Assembly: GCA_023485205.1 (NCBI GenBank)
Contig: JAMCZX010000045.1
Location: 1-17,394 of the forward strand
Direction: 5' to 3'
Length of the DNA: 17,394 nucleotides
From: Candidatus Omnitrophota bacterium
GTDB lineage: Bacteria > Ratteibacteria > UBA8468 > B48-G9 > DTJG01
The notes under the pieces were generated by a model. The model made no database searches, was not told the origin of the DNA, and was given only the letters and a program-made list of their open reading frames with translations. The first letter of the stretch is position 1. Each line of letters opens with the position of its first letter. A program made the position numbers and the translations under genes. This document shows positions 15,298-17,394 of this stretch, in pieces.

Positions 15298-15345
15298 TAA
15301 TATAAATAACCTGATATAAATTTTTTAAAATAGAAAAGGTATAAA

Positions 15346-17202
15346 ATGACTAAAAATCTTGTAATTGTGGAATCGCCAACAAAGGCAAAAACGATAAACT
15401 ATATTTTAAAGGGTAAATTTACTATAAAAGCAACATTAGGTCATGTAATAGATTTACCTGAAGATAGATTTGGAGTTGATTTAAATACATTCCAGCCAAC
15501 ATATATTGTAATGAAGGGTAAAAAACATATTCTTGAATTATTAAAAAAAATGGCTGAGTCTGCTGAAGAAGTTTATATAGCGACTGATGAAGATAGAGAA
15601 GGAGAGGCTATTGCCTGGCATACAGTTAACTATATTGGAAAGGATATAAATACAGTTAAAAGGGTTGCTTTTCATGAAATAACCCCAGTTGCTATTCAAA
15701 AGGCTTTTGAGAATCCGCGAAAAATTGACCTTGCTCTTGTTAATGCCCAACAGGCAAGAAGAATACTAGATAGAATTGTAGGATATACATTAAGTCCTTT
15801 TCTGGCTAAAAAACTTGGGGGTTTTCTTTCTGCAGGGAGAGTTCAGTCTGTTGCCCTGAGACTTATTGTTGATAGAGAAAGAGAAATACAAAATTTTATT
15901 TCTAAAAAATACTGGACAATAAAAATATTTATAGAAAAAAATGGAATAAAAATTTTTCTTGACCTTGTTTTTATTGATGGAAAAAAAATAGAGGAAACAA
16001 GTCTTGATAGTTTGGTTCTTGTTGAAAAAATACTTTCTGAATTGAAAAATCATTCTATAACAATAAGCAAAATTGAAGATGTTCAAAGAACTTTAAGACC
16101 ATATCCTCCTTTTGTGACAAGTACATTACAACAGGAATCTTCAATTAGATTAGGGTTTACATCCTCAAAAACAATGTTTATTGCGCAAAAACTTTATGAA
16201 GGTATTGATATAGGCAAAAAAAACCCTGTAGGGCTTATTACTTATATGAGAACAGATTCCCCATCAGTTGCAAAATCTGCACAATCCCAGGCTTTTAAAT
16301 TTATTAAGGAAAAGTATGGAATGCAGTTTGTTCCGGACAAACCTCCTGTATATAAAGCAAAAGTATCTTCAGCCCAGGAAGCCCATGAATCAATAAGACC
16401 TACAGATGTTTATCTTATTCCGGATGAAATAAAAAAATATCTTTCTAAAGAACAATTCTCCCTTTATGAACTTATCTGGAAAAGATTTATTGCCAGTCAG
16501 ATGAAGTCTGCGATTATAGAAACAAAAACGATTTCCGGAATATCAGAGAGATATGGATTTGAAACAAAAAATTCAAAAATTATTTTTACCGGATTTATGG
16601 AAATTTGGCCGGTAAAAATAGATATGGGCCAGCAAATAGATTTTCCAATTAAAGAAAAAGATATTTTTAAGATTATAGATGCTTTATCTGAGGAAAAACA
16701 GACAAAGCCACCTGCCAGATATACAGAGGCATCTCTTATAAAAGCAATGGAGAAATTTGGAGTTGGAAGACCTTCTACATATGCACCAACAATGCAGACA
16801 TTATATAGAAGAAATTATATAAAAAGTGAAAAAAGAATTCTGATTCCTCAGGAGATAGGCTTTCAGGTTATAGATATTCTTACAAAATTCTTTCCTGACA
16901 TTCTTGATATTGGTTTTACTGCAAAGTTTGAGGAACATCTTGATAATATTGCAGAAGGTGGAAAAGATTGGATTGAACTTTTAAAAGAATTTTATACAGG
17001 TTATAAGCCATCTTTAGATAAAGCAATGGAAGGCGTCAAAGATATGCCTCCTGTTGAAAAAATAAAAAAAGAAAAGGAATATACAAATAAGGTATGCCCA
17101 AAATGTAATGGAAGACTTGTGATAAGAAAAGGTCCTCATGGTCCTTTTCTTGGTTGTGAGAATTTTCCAAAATGCAGATATACTGAAAGTATCCCTAAAT
17201 AA
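15346..17202 (+). CDS. topA: DNA topoisomerase I (type IA)
   Basis: A 618-residue enzyme that relaxes negative supercoils through a 5'-phosphotyrosine link. The TOPRIM domain starts the protein (VIVESPTKAKTI, E9; ATDEDREGEAIAW, D81, D83, E85). The core carries FLSAGRVQSVALRLIVDRE (160-178) and the catalytic LITYMRTDS with Tyr300, then HESIRPTD and RYTEASLIKAMEKFGVGRPSTYAP. The C-terminus has one four-cysteine zinc finger (about 585-615, CPKC then GC...CRY). E. coli TopA has 865 residues and several zinc and ribbon domains, so this is a compact form, as in many other bacteria. A weak AAAAGG (15334-15339) precedes the ATG at 15346. The stop is one base before the hisA start, so the two are probably co-transcribed. 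Confidence 0.97.
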   Translation: MTKNLVIVESPTKAKTINYILKGKFTIKATLGHVIDLPEDRFGVDLNTFQPTYIVMKGKKHILELLKKMAESAEEVYIATDEDREGEAIAWHTVNYIGKDINTVKRVAFHEITPVAIQKAFENPRKIDLALVNAQQARRILDRIVGYTLSPFLAKKLGGFLSAGRVQSVALRLIVDREREIQNFISKKYWTIKIFIEKNGIKIFLDLVFIDGKKIEETSLDSLVLVEKILSELKNHSITISKIEDVQRTLRPYPPFVTSTLQQESSIRLGFTSSKTMFIAQKLYEGIDIGKKNPVGLITYMRTDSPSVAKSAQSQAFKFIKEKYGMQFVPDKPPVYKAKVSSAQEAHESIRPTDVYLIPDEIKKYLSKEQFSLYELIWKRFIASQMKSAIIETKTISGISERYGFETKNSKIIFTGFMEIWPVKIDMGQQIDFPIKEKDIFKIIDALSEEKQTKPPARYTEASLIKAMEKFGVGRPSTYAPTMQTLYRRNYIKSEKRILIPQEIGFQVIDILTKFFPDILDIGFTAKFEEHLDNIAEGGKDWIELLKEFYTGYKPSLDKAMEGVKDMPPVEKIKKEKEYTNKVCPKCNGRLVIRKGPHGPFLGCENFPKCRYTESIPK

Positions 17203-17203
17203 A

Positions 17204-17392
17204 ATGATTATTATTCCGGCAATAGATTTAAAAAAAAATGAGATTGTGAGGCTTTATCAGGGGAAATTTGAAGAATCCACTTCTTATTCAAAAGATATTG
17301 TCAGTCTTGTAAAAGAATTTATTATAAAAGGAGCAAAAAGGTTACATATTATTTGTTTGTTAGGGGCAAAAAATGGACAAAACAAAATTTAG
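17204..17392 (+). pseudogene. hisA: hisA, 5' part only, with a frameshift near the window end
   Basis: The first 62 codons match HisA (phosphoribosylformimino-AICAR ribotide isomerase, fourth step of histidine synthesis): MIIIPAIDL with catalytic Asp8, VRLYQGKF, then a match ending LHI...GAKNGQ. The usual HIVDL motif reads HIICL, losing a well-conserved Asp, and a TAG follows at 17390-17392. One extra A in the A-run just before would instead read NKNLE, as expected for the family. The break is within 20 bases of the window end, so sequencing or assembly error at a contig end is as likely as a true pseudogene. It follows topA by one base. Identity is good; its state is uncertain. Confidence 0.72.
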
Positions 17393-17394
17393 AA

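Noticed and set aside
15790..16086. 98-codon frame antisense to topA
   Set aside because: It is very rich in Phe, Asn, Lys and Tyr, as expected from the complement of AT-rich coding DNA; topA is intact there.

Overview
The window looks like a piece of chromosome from a low-GC (roughly 30% or lower by eye) Gram-negative bacterium. An outer membrane is suggested by a lipoprotein with an alanine-rich coiled coil plus LysM and by a lipid A-type acyltransferase. The organism appears free-living and able to make amino acids and pyrimidines (argH, lysA, pyrE, hisA). Gene order and divergent protein sequences resemble uncultivated lineages such as Omnitrophota or relatives, but that placement is only an impression. 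No mobile element, CRISPR array or phage gene is seen, and nearly every base is in a gene or a short spacer. The last 62 codons (hisA) break near the final bases, so the right edge may be a contig end.

Block 1 (102-7611, minus strand) is a probable eight-gene unit read right to left: hisS, aspS, an alanine-zipper LysM lipoprotein, phoH, ybeY, a DgkA-PAP2 fusion, recO, and a fumarylacetoacetate-hydrolase (FAH) family enzyme. hisS and aspS overlap by 4 nt. Lipoprotein through recO are overlapping or nearly touching. The unit joins two aminoacyl-tRNA synthetases with the conserved PhoH-YbeY-DgkA-RecO group (rRNA maturation, lipid carrier recycling, DNA repair).

Block 2 (7738-10830, plus strand) starts from a divergent promoter pair and holds a four-module c-di-GMP protein (PAS-GGDEF-EAL plus a probable zinc-binding CZB-like C-terminus), an LpxL/HtrB-family acyltransferase lacking the usual acid of its HX4(D/E) motif, and tRNA-Thr(CGT). 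The tRNA 3' end overlaps the antisense 3' end of pyrE.

Block 3 (10812-13961, minus strand) is a tight argH-lysA-pyrE operon with a good Shine-Dalgarno at argH. Block 4 (14065-17392, plus strand) carries a PIG-L-type deacetylase, a short topA with one zinc finger, and the start of hisA. Blocks 3 and 4 are separated by a 103-nt divergent spacer with two adjoining AT palindromes.

There is no clearly new defence or mobile system here. The most notable features are the putative zinc-sensing c-di-GMP protein, the tRNA/pyrE antisense overlap, the DgkA-PAP2 fusion, the LysM alanine-zipper lipoprotein, a likely leaderless hisS promoter, and several proteins with replaced catalytic or ligand residues (YbeY, the acyltransferase, the EAL loop).
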